A stretch of 60,003 nucleotides of DNA from Planctomycetota bacterium (GTDB lineage Bacteria > Planctomycetota > UBA1135 > UBA2386): positions 1 to 60,003 of the forward strand of contig JAJFFD010000115.1 of NCBI GenBank assembly GCA_021776805.1, given 5' to 3'. The notes beneath the pieces are model-generated. The model had not been told where the DNA came from, made no database searches, and was given only the letters and a program-made list of their open reading frames with translations. This document shows, in pieces, positions 1-7,668 of the stretch; positions within the stretch are counted from its first letter, which is position 1, and every line of letters begins with the position of its first letter. The position numbers were made by a program, and so were the translations under genes.

Positions 1-14
1 CTGCGAAGGTAGAC

Positions 15-20
15 AGGAGG
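15..20 (+). promoter_or_regulatory. Shine-Dalgarno AGGAGG for the first gene
   Basis: A perfect AGGAGG lies only 2 nt before the ATG at 23, which is closer than usual. A TAG at 10-12 may be the stop codon of the gene upstream of the window. A second in-frame ATG at 47 is also preceded by AGGAG, so the start could be either. Confidence 0.5.
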
Positions 21-22
21 CG

Positions 23-1162
23 ATGGCAGAGCAGAATCTCCAGGAGATGGAATTCCGCAAGCGCCTCTTCCTGTCACCACTCACTCGCGGCGGACATCTG
101 CCTTTCCGCCGACTCTGCGTGCACTTCGGCGCTCAAGTGACCTGCTCGGAGATGGCCTATGCACGTCAGGTCATGCGTGGTCGTGGGCCAGAGCATGCTC
201 TCCTGCGCAGCCATGCCAGCGAGCCAGCTTTTGGAGTGCAGCTCGCGCTCAAGTCAGCCAGCGATGGCATCGAAGCTGGGAAGATTGCCATCGAGGCCGG
301 CGCGAAGTACATCGACATCAACTGTGGTTGCCCCATTCATGACGTTTTGAAGCGGGGAATGGGCGCCAATCTACTCAAGCGCCCGGCGGCACTCGGCCGA
401 ATCGTCAGTGAGATGTGTGCGGCTCTGCCGGTGCCGATCACGGTCAAGATCCGTGCAGGTTGGAGTGAAGAGAAGATCCGCGCTCTCGAACTCGCCAAGG
501 AAATCGAGGCGGCAGGGGCTGCTGCCTTGACCATCCATCCGCGCACCCGTGAACAGCGCTACACGCGCAGCGCTGATTGGAATCTCGTCGGCGAGCTGGT
601 TGCTGCAAGGTCTGGCGACATGCCAATCGTGGGCAATGGTGACATCCTCACCTGGTACGAAGCTGAGCAAAGGCAGGCGCAGTCATCCTGTGATTCGCTG
701 ATGATTGCCCGCGGAGCGCTTATCAAGCCCTGGATCTTCCGCGAGCTCGAAGAGGGAAAGGACTGGAGTCCGAGTGCGGAAGAACGCGTCGCTGTATATC
801 GCCTGCTCGTGAGCTACATGAAAGAACACTTTGGCGAGGATCCCCGGGGGCGGAAGAAGGCGATGTACTTCCTGCCATGGCACTTCAGCTTCTTTTGCCG
901 CTATCGACCTCTGCCGAGGGAGCATTTTGCGGCGAGTTCCTTGGATCATCCTCTCTTGCAGACTCGTCTCGGGTCGAGTGCGGAGAACGATCCTCTGGCA
1001 CGCCTTCTCGAGGATACGCGGCAGGAATTGCACGCGCAGATCGCGGGGATTCTCTGGGATGCGGAGGACGACAGCGCAGCAGTAGAGCTGCTTCGGAAGC
1101 GAGCGGAGAGTTTGGACACGGATCGGGGTGAGGGCGCCGAGATAGCCGTTGCCCAGGGCTAG
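23..1162 (+). CDS. tRNA-dihydrouridine synthase, Dus3-like
   Basis: FMN enzyme that reduces a uridine in the tRNA D-arm or variable region to dihydrouridine. It is a TIM barrel with the catalytic Cys in GCP (C103), VKIRAG at 141-146, REQRY..ADW at 166-176, GNGDIL at 194-199 and ARGALIKPW at 219-227. These blocks, and the FLPWHFSFFCRY segment at 283-294, match from memory eukaryotic Dus3 (GCPIDLVYKKG, REQRYTKLADW, ARGAL.KPW, WLSFLCRY) more closely than bacterial DusA/B/C. The zinc-finger N-terminus of eukaryotic Dus3 is absent. At 379 residues it is somewhat longer than bacterial Dus because of the C-terminal helical part. Dus identity is certain; the Dus3 affinity is by motif recall. Confidence 0.93.
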   Translation: MAEQNLQEMEFRKRLFLSPLTRGGHLPFRRLCVHFGAQVTCSEMAYARQVMRGRGPEHALLRSHASEPAFGVQLALKSASDGIEAGKIAIEAGAKYIDINCGCPIHDVLKRGMGANLLKRPAALGRIVSEMCAALPVPITVKIRAGWSEEKIRALELAKEIEAAGAAALTIHPRTREQRYTRSADWNLVGELVAARSGDMPIVGNGDILTWYEAEQRQAQSSCDSLMIARGALIKPWIFRELEEGKDWSPSAEERVAVYRLLVSYMKEHFGEDPRGRKKAMYFLPWHFSFFCRYRPLPREHFAASSLDHPLLQTRLGSSAENDPLARLLEDTRQELHAQIAGILWDAEDDSAAVELLRKRAESLDTDRGEGAEIAVAQG

Positions 1163-1175
1163 GGACCGTCAACTT

Positions 1176-2564
1176 TCACTCAGAGAAGGCCAGCGCCAGT
1201 TCCTGTGGTTGGCCGGCGAGAAGAGCTTGGGAGAGTCGGCCTGCCAACTTGATGTTGCGTTCCGAATAACCCAAGGGGAGCAAGGGGCCTTCTACGTCTC
1301 GCCAAGAACTGACTCGGCTCAGTCGCGATTCGAGGTCCCGGCGGCACTTGGTCTGTTCTGCGGGTCGTCGTGCTCGCTCGTAGAGCTGAGCCAGGTTCGC
1401 GATGGCCGGCAGGTAGTCTGGTGCGATCTCGGTGGCGCGAGCGAAGAGCTTTGCCGCACGTTGCATGCGGTCATCCATGTTGCTGTGCAGAATTGCCAGC
1501 GCCAGTGCATTGAGGGGGCGGGGGTCGTCGAGGGCGAGCTTGTGCGCCCGCAGTAGATCCGGGATTGCGGCCGCCTTGGGGGCCCAGCTGCTGAGCATCG
1601 CTGTGCCGCGACCTAGGGCGAGGGTGAAGGGATCAGCTGCCGGTCGACCCGGTCCCGGCGCGGATATCAAGGCAAGCAAGGCATCGATTCGACGGCTCAT
1701 GCGGTACTCTTGGACGCGCTCGTAGCCGGCCTGCGCCATGGCCTTGCACTTCGCTTGATCTGCGATGTGTTCTCGTAGCAGCTCTTCGAAGTTGCCTTCG
1801 TCATAAAGGACAACCTCCCGCCCTGGTTCGAAGAACTCGCGCACTTCCCTGTTGCTGGACTCCATGAACAATAGGGCGCCGCAGGCAGGCACCTCGAAGG
1901 CGCGCAGATTCATCTCGCCGCGAATGGAGTGATTGAAGCCAATGCGGGCGCGGTTCAGGAAACGGCCGTAGCTCTCGCCGCGGACATCGTCTCGGACTTC
2001 GCAACGCATCCCAGTCTGCTTCAGAGCCAGCAGTCTCTCGATCCATGGGGCCCGAGCGATCTGTATGGTCGGGTTCAGATTGCCAGCGAAGCCGACATCG
2101 AGGCTGCGAATCTCAGCTGGATAGAGTCGGTGGGTCGGAGACTTGAAGCTGTATTGGCAAAAGTAACGAACGTCTGCGAAGGGCAGCTTCGTGAAGACTT
2201 CGACCCCGCCCCGGTCGCAAAGCAGGATGTCGAAGAATGGCCAGAGTCCTGTGACATACGGAAGGCTCAGGTTGTAGTCCGAGATGATCCCGATGCTGGG
2301 AACCGGGCATCGTTCCATTCCGGAGGGCAGCGGGTCCTGGTCTGGCCAGTAAATGAGTAGCAGGTCCGGGTAGAAGTCGCCGGGGAGGATGGAAAGCAGT
2401 TCTTCCAGGCTGCCCTGACTCGGATCGAAGACCAGGTCCGGTGGGTAGTGGACTCCATCAACCCACATGCGGTGTTCAGGCCCATAGGACAGGAACTCGA
2501 CTCCCCGAAACTCTTCCCGGGCATCGAAGCACTGCAGGGGCATGTTGCTGAGGATTCGGAGCAT
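1176..2564 (-). CDS. CgeB-like glycosyltransferase with C-terminal TPR
   Basis: A 462-residue GT-B type protein. The middle part (about 150-300) has the layout of the CgeB/Glyco_trans_1_2 group: a conserved GFAGNLNP segment, an arginine-rich stretch, then FEVPACGALLFME, where the nucleotide-sugar-binding Glu region is expected. The last 150 residues look like TPR helices (ALAILHSNMDDRMQRAAKLF, then LPAIANLAQLYERA). No signal peptide, so probably cytosolic. It lies 6 bp downstream of another TPR-fused glycosyltransferase and is surely co-transcribed with it. The substrate is unknown; such genes often decorate surface glycans or proteins. Convergent with the Dus gene, with a 13-bp gap. Confidence 0.8.
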   Translation of the reverse strand: MLRILSNMPLQCFDAREEFRGVEFLSYGPEHRMWVDGVHYPPDLVFDPSQGSLEELLSILPGDFYPDLLLIYWPDQDPLPSGMERCPVPSIGIISDYNLSLPYVTGLWPFFDILLCDRGGVEVFTKLPFADVRYFCQYSFKSPTHRLYPAEIRSLDVGFAGNLNPTIQIARAPWIERLLALKQTGMRCEVRDDVRGESYGRFLNRARIGFNHSIRGEMNLRAFEVPACGALLFMESSNREVREFFEPGREVVLYDEGNFEELLREHIADQAKCKAMAQAGYERVQEYRMSRRIDALLALISAPGPGRPAADPFTLALGRGTAMLSSWAPKAAAIPDLLRAHKLALDDPRPLNALALAILHSNMDDRMQRAAKLFARATEIAPDYLPAIANLAQLYERARRPAEQTKCRRDLESRLSRVSSWRDVEGPLLPLGYSERNIKLAGRLSQALLAGQPQELALAFSE

Positions 2565-2570
2565 GCTCGC

Positions 2571-3764
2571 CTAGGCTCCCGTGAGAACCTTGCGGAGGTT
2601 CTCGAATTCCTGCCTTTGGCCGGCGCCGCTCGGATCCAGGTTAATGGCCCGCTCAAAACTGGCCACTGCCTCCCGGAATCGCCCTTCTACAAGCAATTCA
2701 CCGGCTCGCTGCAAATGCAGGCTGGCCAAGAGTGGGTCATGGGCTGATCCCCTTGTCCCAGCGAAGATCTCCTCGAGGGCGGCCTCGAATTCGTCGACAT
2801 GTCGCTCCATCCGGTAGCCAGCGGCGAGTTCGAGTCCGGCACGACGGAGTTTCCCGCGCAGGTCCGCATCCATGCCGACGCGAAGTATGGCCTCGGCCAT
2901 CGCCGCCGGGTTCTGAGGGGCAACGAACTCTGCATACTCGCCGCTGCCGTAGCCGCGGAAGCAGGGGATGTCGGTGAGCACCGTCGGGACGCCGCAAGCC
3001 ATGGCTTCAATCGCTGGCATGAAGAAGCCTTCTTCGGCACCACGCGAGGTTCCGAGGAAGACATCTAGACTGCGATAGAGTTCACCCATCCTCGCCGGTG
3101 GCACGCGCTCATGCAGGTCGACGGGGAAGGGCAGTGAGAGTTCGTCAGGGTGGGCGCTGGTGTTGGTGATGCGCACCAACTCGAGTTCCAAGCCTGCCTC
3201 TGACGCAAGTCTGCAGGCTTCGAGACCACAGCGAATGTCCTTCCAGGGGATCTCGTAGGGACCTACCAGGCCGATTCGAAGTGGCTCGTAGGCGCGTCGT
3301 TCGCGGGCTGGGAACATGACCGCATGATCCACCGCGTAGGTCACTTCGCGGACCTCGTGGCCAAAGCTGGCGACGATCTCACGGAGGTGGGGGGAGATCG
3401 TGATCTTCTCAGTTCCGGGGAGCGCGTAGATTTTGCGAATGCGCTCAGCTAGCGCGGGGTTCTCCACTCCGGCCGCCTCATAACCCTGACAGAAGTGCAC
3501 TGGAATCCCCTGCCCGGCTTGGATCGCAGCTGGGACCGTGGTCCAGAAAGTGGCGATCAGCAGATCGGAGGGTGGGATCTGTTCCTTGGAGAACTCGGCC
3601 ACCTGGACGAATTCGCAGTTCAGATCCATCCAGGATGGGGGGCCCGACTTGCTGACGACCCTGACCCGGTGACCACGCCTCTGGAGTTCGCCTGCGGCTT
3701 CGAGGACGGACTTGACCCCGCCCCAGAGTTGGTCCGCAGTTTCCAAGAGGTAGGTGATGCGCAT
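2571..3764 (-). CDS. GT4-family glycosyltransferase with C-terminal TPR
   Basis: A 397-residue retaining GT-B glycosyltransferase. The N-terminus (RITYLLETADQLWGGVKSV) is the usual acceptor-domain start with its Gly loop. Around residues 238-256 the motif EEGFFMPAIEAMACGVPTV carries the E-x7-E signature of group 1 transferases. Residues about 345-385 form a single TPR (LQRAGELLVEGRFREAVASF). First gene of a two-gene minus-strand operon. Its last codons contain an 8-bp hairpin (2583-2603). Donor and acceptor cannot be read from sequence. Confidence 0.87.
   Translation of the reverse strand: MRITYLLETADQLWGGVKSVLEAAGELQRRGHRVRVVSKSGPPSWMDLNCEFVQVAEFSKEQIPPSDLLIATFWTTVPAAIQAGQGIPVHFCQGYEAAGVENPALAERIRKIYALPGTEKITISPHLREIVASFGHEVREVTYAVDHAVMFPARERRAYEPLRIGLVGPYEIPWKDIRCGLEACRLASEAGLELELVRITNTSAHPDELSLPFPVDLHERVPPARMGELYRSLDVFLGTSRGAEEGFFMPAIEAMACGVPTVLTDIPCFRGYGSGEYAEFVAPQNPAAMAEAILRVGMDADLRGKLRRAGLELAAGYRMERHVDEFEAALEEIFAGTRGSAHDPLLASLHLQRAGELLVEGRFREAVASFERAINLDPSGAGQRQEFENLRKVLTGA
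2583..2603 (-). terminator. Stop-proximal hairpin, 8-bp stem
   Basis: GAGAACCT-TGCGG-AGGTTCTC: perfect 8-bp stem with a 5-nt loop in the last ten codons of the GT4 gene, ending 10 nt before its stop. There is no T-run after it. It lies between two co-oriented genes, so it may lower read-through or protect the 3' end of the first message rather than terminate fully. Confidence 0.4.
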
Positions 3765-3788
3765 GGGTCCAGATCCTCCCTTGTTATC

Positions 3789-3814
3789 GGTCCTCCAGAG
3801 CCTGGAGCTGGACC
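3789..3814. promoter_or_regulatory. Long dyad in a divergent intergenic region
   Basis: GGTC-CTCCAG-AGC-CTGGAG-ct-GGACC: the inner 6-bp arms (3793-3798 and 3802-3807) are perfect and outer GGTCC/GGACC arms extend it. It sits between the divergent glycosyltransferase (start 3764) and proline dehydrogenase (start about 3886), where an operator would be expected. No convincing -10/-35 pair was found beside it. Confidence 0.35.
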
Positions 3815-3885
3815 CTTCTCGAGTCGGTCTCTTGGGCCCTTCAGGCTGTGGTATTCGCCCGGTGCTGGCTTCACAATGTTGCCGC

Positions 3886-4812
3886 GTGAACCCTCTGATT
3901 CGGCTAATCCCCCCATTCTTGGTCCGTGTCTTCGCCAGGCCCTATCTGGCCGGAGACTCCCTCGAGGATGCCCTGAAGGCAGCCGAGGGTCTCTGGCAGA
4001 ATCGCCAAGTACTCAGCAGTCTGGACTTGCTGGCTGAGGGCATCGAGACCGATGCGGCTGCCAGAGCCAACGTGGATACCTATCTGCGCATGGTTGAGGC
4101 AGCCGGGACGGACCCGCGTTTCAGCGACGAGAACCGTCCGACCCTCTCCCTGAAGCCCTCGAATTTCACAAGCTCCTCACTCCACGAAGCTGGGGATGCC
4201 CGGGGTGCGGCGGACGCAATCCGGGAAATCTGCGTCGCAGCTGCCGAGCATGCCGTGGACTTGACCATGGACATGGAGAGCCGCCATTGGACGGACTTCA
4301 CCATCGAACTCCTGCGAGACCTGCATGCGGAAGGGCACCGGCACATAGGCGCTGTGCTCCAAACAAGACTGAACCGCTGTGAGGCGGACTTGGACCGCCT
4401 ACCGGAGGGCATCCGCGTTCGCTTGGTGATCGGGATCTACCAAGAGCCGGAGAGCCATGCGATAAGCAACAAGCCGGAGATGAAGGAGCGCTTGCTACGC
4501 TATGCGCAGATCCTGCTCGAGCGCGGCCACTACGTGGAGTTTGCCACCCACGATGAGGCCTACGTGCGGCGCTTCGTGGACCAGGTGCTGCCGGCCACGG
4601 GAGTAGGGGGCGATGGCTGTGAAGTACAGATGATCTATGGGGTCCCCCGTCGGAAGCTGCTTGGCGAGCTGCGAGAGCGTCAGATCCGCTGCCGAATCTA
4701 TATCCCCTTTGCGCTCAGCTGGCCCATGGCAGTGGCCTACTTGCGTCGTCGGCTCGATGAGTACCCGGCCATGATGTGGATGGTGGCGAAGAATATGCTC
4801 CGCAAGGGATGA
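3886..4812 (+). CDS. Proline dehydrogenase family protein
   Basis: FAD-dependent oxidation of proline to pyrroline-5-carboxylate. The 308-residue barrel shows LSLKPSNF (flavin/substrate Lys region), DLTMDMESRHW (the acidic DxE motif), EVQMIYGVPR and a C-terminal RIYIPFA..YLRRRLDEYP with the arginine pair that binds the proline carboxylate. The GTG at 3886 is chosen because the open frame further upstream (ATG at 3754) overlaps the divergent gene and has no family character. The usual V-K-G-A-Y is V-I-G-I-Y here, so a normally conserved Lys is missing. No P5C dehydrogenase or putA partner is nearby, so the enzyme would be monofunctional. Confidence 0.82.
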   Translation: MNPLIRLIPPFLVRVFARPYLAGDSLEDALKAAEGLWQNRQVLSSLDLLAEGIETDAAARANVDTYLRMVEAAGTDPRFSDENRPTLSLKPSNFTSSSLHEAGDARGAADAIREICVAAAEHAVDLTMDMESRHWTDFTIELLRDLHAEGHRHIGAVLQTRLNRCEADLDRLPEGIRVRLVIGIYQEPESHAISNKPEMKERLLRYAQILLERGHYVEFATHDEAYVRRFVDQVLPATGVGGDGCEVQMIYGVPRRKLLGELRERQIRCRIYIPFALSWPMAVAYLRRRLDEYPAMMWMVAKNMLRKG

Positions 4813-5018
4813 GCTGATCCACCGGTTACGTTTCTAGGGAAATGAACGCAAGTGGCCTGCTGGGGGAGCTGCTGTGCAAAAAGTTCCACTGCCATATCAT
4901 CAAACGTAATACGGTCTAAGCGCTTGTTTCTAAATGACTTGAAGGAGCTTCCCGGCGGAACTGAGGGATTGAGAGAGGGGCATTTTGTCACTGGGGTTGG
5001 CCTGCTTAGGGCGGGTCC

Positions 5019-5027
5019 TGTTATACT
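5019..5027 (+). promoter_or_regulatory. Extended -10 promoter, leaderless start
   Basis: TG-T-TATACT is an extended -10 element with 5 of 6 bases of TATAAT. A weak -35 (TTGGCC, 4997-5002) is 19 bp upstream. Transcription would begin near 5034, only 3-4 nt before the ATG at 5038, and there is no Shine-Dalgarno sequence, so the message would be leaderless. Confidence 0.5.
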
Positions 5028-5037
5028 CGTCCCTTCA

Positions 5038-5364
5038 ATGTCCGGCCCACTCGCTACAATTGTTGAGCGCCTTTGCGCTTGGAAAGACGTCGCCCGCAAG
5101 CAAGAAGATGGCAAGGACGGCTTTTACGTCCGAGGGCAGATCTTCGCTTATCTGGGTAAGAAGGGGGTCGTGGTTCGCCTGGCACCCCCGCAGGTGACCG
5201 AGGCTCTGAAGATTCAGGGCGCGAAGCGCCAGCCCGATAACGGTGATCCCCACGCTCGTGAATTCGTGGAGATCCCGGTTTCCGGTCCCCGTGAGGTCGA
5301 ACGGGCCATGATGTGGCTGCGTCGAGCCTGCCGGCTCGGTCGTACGGCTGCTGGCCCGGTCTGA
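5038..5364 (+). CDS. Small protein, possible MmcQ/YjbR- or TfoX_N-like fold
   Basis: A 108-residue protein, no signal peptide. The layout (N-terminal helix, then YVRGQIFAYLGKKGVVVRL as two beta strands, a charged helix, FVEIPVS, and a final helix MMWLRRACRL) recalls the small alpha/beta MmcQ/YjbR or TfoX N-terminal proteins, but the match is weak and the function is not assigned. The start at 5038 is preferred over the upstream ATG at 4852: a promoter-like -10 lies directly before it and the extra N-terminal residues look non-coding. Flanked on both sides by about 230 bp without other genes. Confidence 0.65.
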   Translation: MSGPLATIVERLCAWKDVARKQEDGKDGFYVRGQIFAYLGKKGVVVRLAPPQVTEALKIQGAKRQPDNGDPHAREFVEIPVSGPREVERAMMWLRRACRLGRTAAGPV

Positions 5365-5472
5365 TCAGCCCTCACCAAGGAAGCTCTCCCTGAGAGTCCT
5401 TCCAGCATCTCAGAGCGTCTTTTCCCCCTATTCTCTCGTGCCATCCCCACCCCTGGGAGGCATGGGGTGCGT

Positions 5473-5492
5473 ACTGCCCTTGAGAGGGCAGT
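5473..5492 (+). terminator. Intergenic 8-bp hairpin
   Basis: ACTGCCCT-TGAG-AGGGCAGT: perfect 8-bp stem with a 4-nt loop, 109 nt after the stop at 5364 and 117 nt before the start at 5609. Only a short TTCT follows, so this is a weak intrinsic terminator or a regulatory stem-loop ahead of the secreted-protein gene. Confidence 0.45.
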
Positions 5493-5608
5493 TCTGACTC
5501 TCGAGTAGTTGCTCACCAGCCTTTCCCGGCTATCTGTCCTCGAGCAAGTAGAGTTACTTGGCGGCTCGCCGCAAATCGAACCTTAGCCTGACCCCCCGGA
5601 CGCATCCC

Positions 5609-6682
5609 ATGAAGATCCTGAGTTCTGCCATCCTCGGCCTCGCACTGGCAGCTCTGGCCCCGGCGCAAATTGTCCCTCCGCCGCTGCAGTTTGATCTGCC
5701 CACCCAGCCGTTCATCGCGAGCAGCAACAACTTTCCCTTCGGCGGGCCGCTCATGCGCTACCAGCAGTGGTTTTCTGCAGCTGAATGGCAGGCGGCCGCG
5801 GTCAACCCGGTGCGGGTTACCGGCGTTCAGTTCAAGGCCGGCAATCCTGGTGGTCAGCCAGGAAAGGAAGTGACCATCGACGTAAAGATGGCCAATACGA
5901 GCTTCTTCGTCCCGACCTTCGACAACAACCTCGGGGTCGAGAAGGCCATGCCGGCGCACTTCTCAGGCACGGTCTTGATGGGGACAGCGACTCCGGGGAC
6001 CTTCCCTTTGGCAGTCGTTTTCAATCGAGAGTTTGTGTGGGATGGCGTCTCTGGCGTCACCGTCGAGGTCAAGGTCTTTAACAACGGCAACTTTGGTCAG
6101 GCCTACCCATTCGATCTGGAAGCCACCTTCACGAGTTTCGGCAAGGTCAGTCGAGGTTTCAACACAACCAGCCCGACTGCAGCATCCGCCAGTGTGTTCA
6201 GCTCGGGACAGGGCTTGAGCATGCGTTTTGACTTCGTTGATGGCATCACGCACCCATTCTCCAGCGGCTGTCCTGGTGGTGGTGGAATCGTCCCGACGGC
6301 TACAACTTCGAATGGCCCCCCGATGGTGCCGAATCAGGCCTGGGAGCAGGTCTTGACGGATGCGGCACCAAATGCACCGGCGGTGTTCGCCTTGGGGCGG
6401 AGTCGATCTGTTTGGGGAGAAGCGGTCCTGCCCCTTGGGCTGGACTTCATCGGCGCCAACGGTTGCTTCCTGCTGGTCGAGCCCATGTGGCTGCGTTCGG
6501 CAGTGACCAGTCAGGGTTTCGGGTTCGGGGATGGCGTCGCAACGATCGCCTTCCCGATCATGCCGGATATCACCCTACGCGGGCAGGCATTCTTCTCCCA
6601 ATGGCTGGTGCTCGACGCCTTTGCCGATAACGGGCTGATGTCCACTTCCCAGGGTCTGATCCACGTAGTCAACAGCTTCTAG
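5609..6682 (+). CDS. Secreted protein of unknown function
   Basis: A 357-residue exported protein. The ATG at 5609 opens a classic signal peptide (MKILSSAILGLALAALAPAQ); the frame continues upstream to 5558 but that part is not signal-like. The mature protein is rich in Gly, Phe, Asn and beta-type sequence. A Cys-Pro-Gly-Gly-Gly segment near residue 222 marks the boundary between two halves; the C-terminal half begins with a PxxPNQAWEQVL segment of the kind seen in many secreted planctomycete proteins. No catalytic motif seen. Probably an extracellular or surface beta-sandwich protein. Confidence 0.85.
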   Translation: MKILSSAILGLALAALAPAQIVPPPLQFDLPTQPFIASSNNFPFGGPLMRYQQWFSAAEWQAAAVNPVRVTGVQFKAGNPGGQPGKEVTIDVKMANTSFFVPTFDNNLGVEKAMPAHFSGTVLMGTATPGTFPLAVVFNREFVWDGVSGVTVEVKVFNNGNFGQAYPFDLEATFTSFGKVSRGFNTTSPTAASASVFSSGQGLSMRFDFVDGITHPFSSGCPGGGGIVPTATTSNGPPMVPNQAWEQVLTDAAPNAPAVFALGRSRSVWGEAVLPLGLDFIGANGCFLLVEPMWLRSAVTSQGFGFGDGVATIAFPIMPDITLRGQAFFSQWLVLDAFADNGLMSTSQGLIHVVNSF

Positions 6683-6708
6683 CCGACTGCCGGGCCCCCC
6701 GCCTGGTC

Positions 6709-7623
6709 CTAGCGGGCTGCCATCGCGCTTATCGATGGCAGGTCTCTTTCGAAGGGATCATCCTCACCTGCTTCCAGTCGCCTGACTACGGCTGCGATGA
6801 ATCGGTTGGCGGGGTTTCGTTCTGCGGCCCTTTCGAGAAGCGCCGCGGCTTCATGGATTTCGCCTAGCAGGTAACTGGCCATGGCAGCCAAGAGGAGTGG
6901 GCGTTCGTCAAGTTTCAAGGCAGCAGCCGCGGCGAGCAAATGCGCCCTGGCGGCCCTGGGATCATGGCCCAGAAACTCGGGGGCAAAGAGCTTGCGCGCA
7001 CCCAGGGTTACCTGCAACCGAGGATGGCCGCGGTCCAGAATCAGAGCCTTCCGGGTGAGCTCGGAAATCTTGCCGCTGACCTTGATAGCGCTTGTGAATC
7101 CGGTGATCTGTGCCGATAGCAGCTCCGCTTCGATGCGAAGTAGATCCGCATCCTCGCCGTGCAGTGCTTGGGCGCGCTCTACAGCATTCAGGCCCGACTC
7201 AATCTCCGCAGCCATCGCCGGGGGCAGAGCATCGAGAACTGGCTCCCCTACCCGTAACCCCTTGTGAGAGGTCCGGGCGCGTGACCGTTCGAGATAGGCC
7301 TCGGCAAGCAAGCGCCATTCATCAGCGGACTGGGGGTTCTGCGAGCAAGCCCTTGCTTGCTTCCTGACGAACTCTTCGAGGGATCTTTCGCAGTTCTTCA
7401 GGCGCGTCAGAGCCAGGCGCCTGGAGCCTTCGCTGAGGCGGAAGGGCTCTGCCCCGCAATTGTCGCCAAAGTCGACAGGCATCCCCGAAGCTGCTGAGCC
7501 CTCATCGCTCGGGCGTCCGCTGCCGAGATAGCTGCCCAAAAGGCCTGATTGATCCTCAGCGAAGATCAATGCAGTTGTCGCTGCGGCGGCGAGCAAGGTG
7601 GATGTGGAGAGGCTTCGCTTCAA
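6709..7623 (-). CDS. TPR-type protein with N-terminal signal/anchor
   Basis: A 304-residue, mostly helical protein. The N-terminus (KRSLSTSTLLAAAATTALIF) is a signal or anchor sequence. The rest is Ala/Leu/Glu-rich helix pairs with TPR spacing (DEWRLLAEAYLERSRAR, MASYLLGEIHEAAALLERA, then NPANRFIAAVVRRLEAGE). No enzymatic motif. Likely a periplasmic scaffold. Convergent with the secreted-protein gene (26-bp gap), with a strong hairpin in its last codons. Confidence 0.75.
   Translation of the reverse strand: MKRSLSTSTLLAAAATTALIFAEDQSGLLGSYLGSGRPSDEGSAASGMPVDFGDNCGAEPFRLSEGSRRLALTRLKNCERSLEEFVRKQARACSQNPQSADEWRLLAEAYLERSRARTSHKGLRVGEPVLDALPPAMAAEIESGLNAVERAQALHGEDADLLRIEAELLSAQITGFTSAIKVSGKISELTRKALILDRGHPRLQVTLGARKLFAPEFLGHDPRAARAHLLAAAAALKLDERPLLLAAMASYLLGEIHEAAALLERAAERNPANRFIAAVVRRLEAGEDDPFERDLPSISAMAAR
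6717..6741 (-). terminator. Stop-proximal hairpin, 9-bp stem
   Basis: CTGCCATCG-CGCTTAT-CGATGGCAG: perfect 9-bp stem with a 7-nt loop inside the last ten codons of the TPR gene, ending 5 nt before its stop codon (6709-6711). No U-tract. It lies in the convergent junction at 6683-6708. Confidence 0.45.
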
Positions 7624-7668
7624 GATCGAATCGCGTGGCTGGCGGGGTCAGACGGCGCTGACTGCGGC

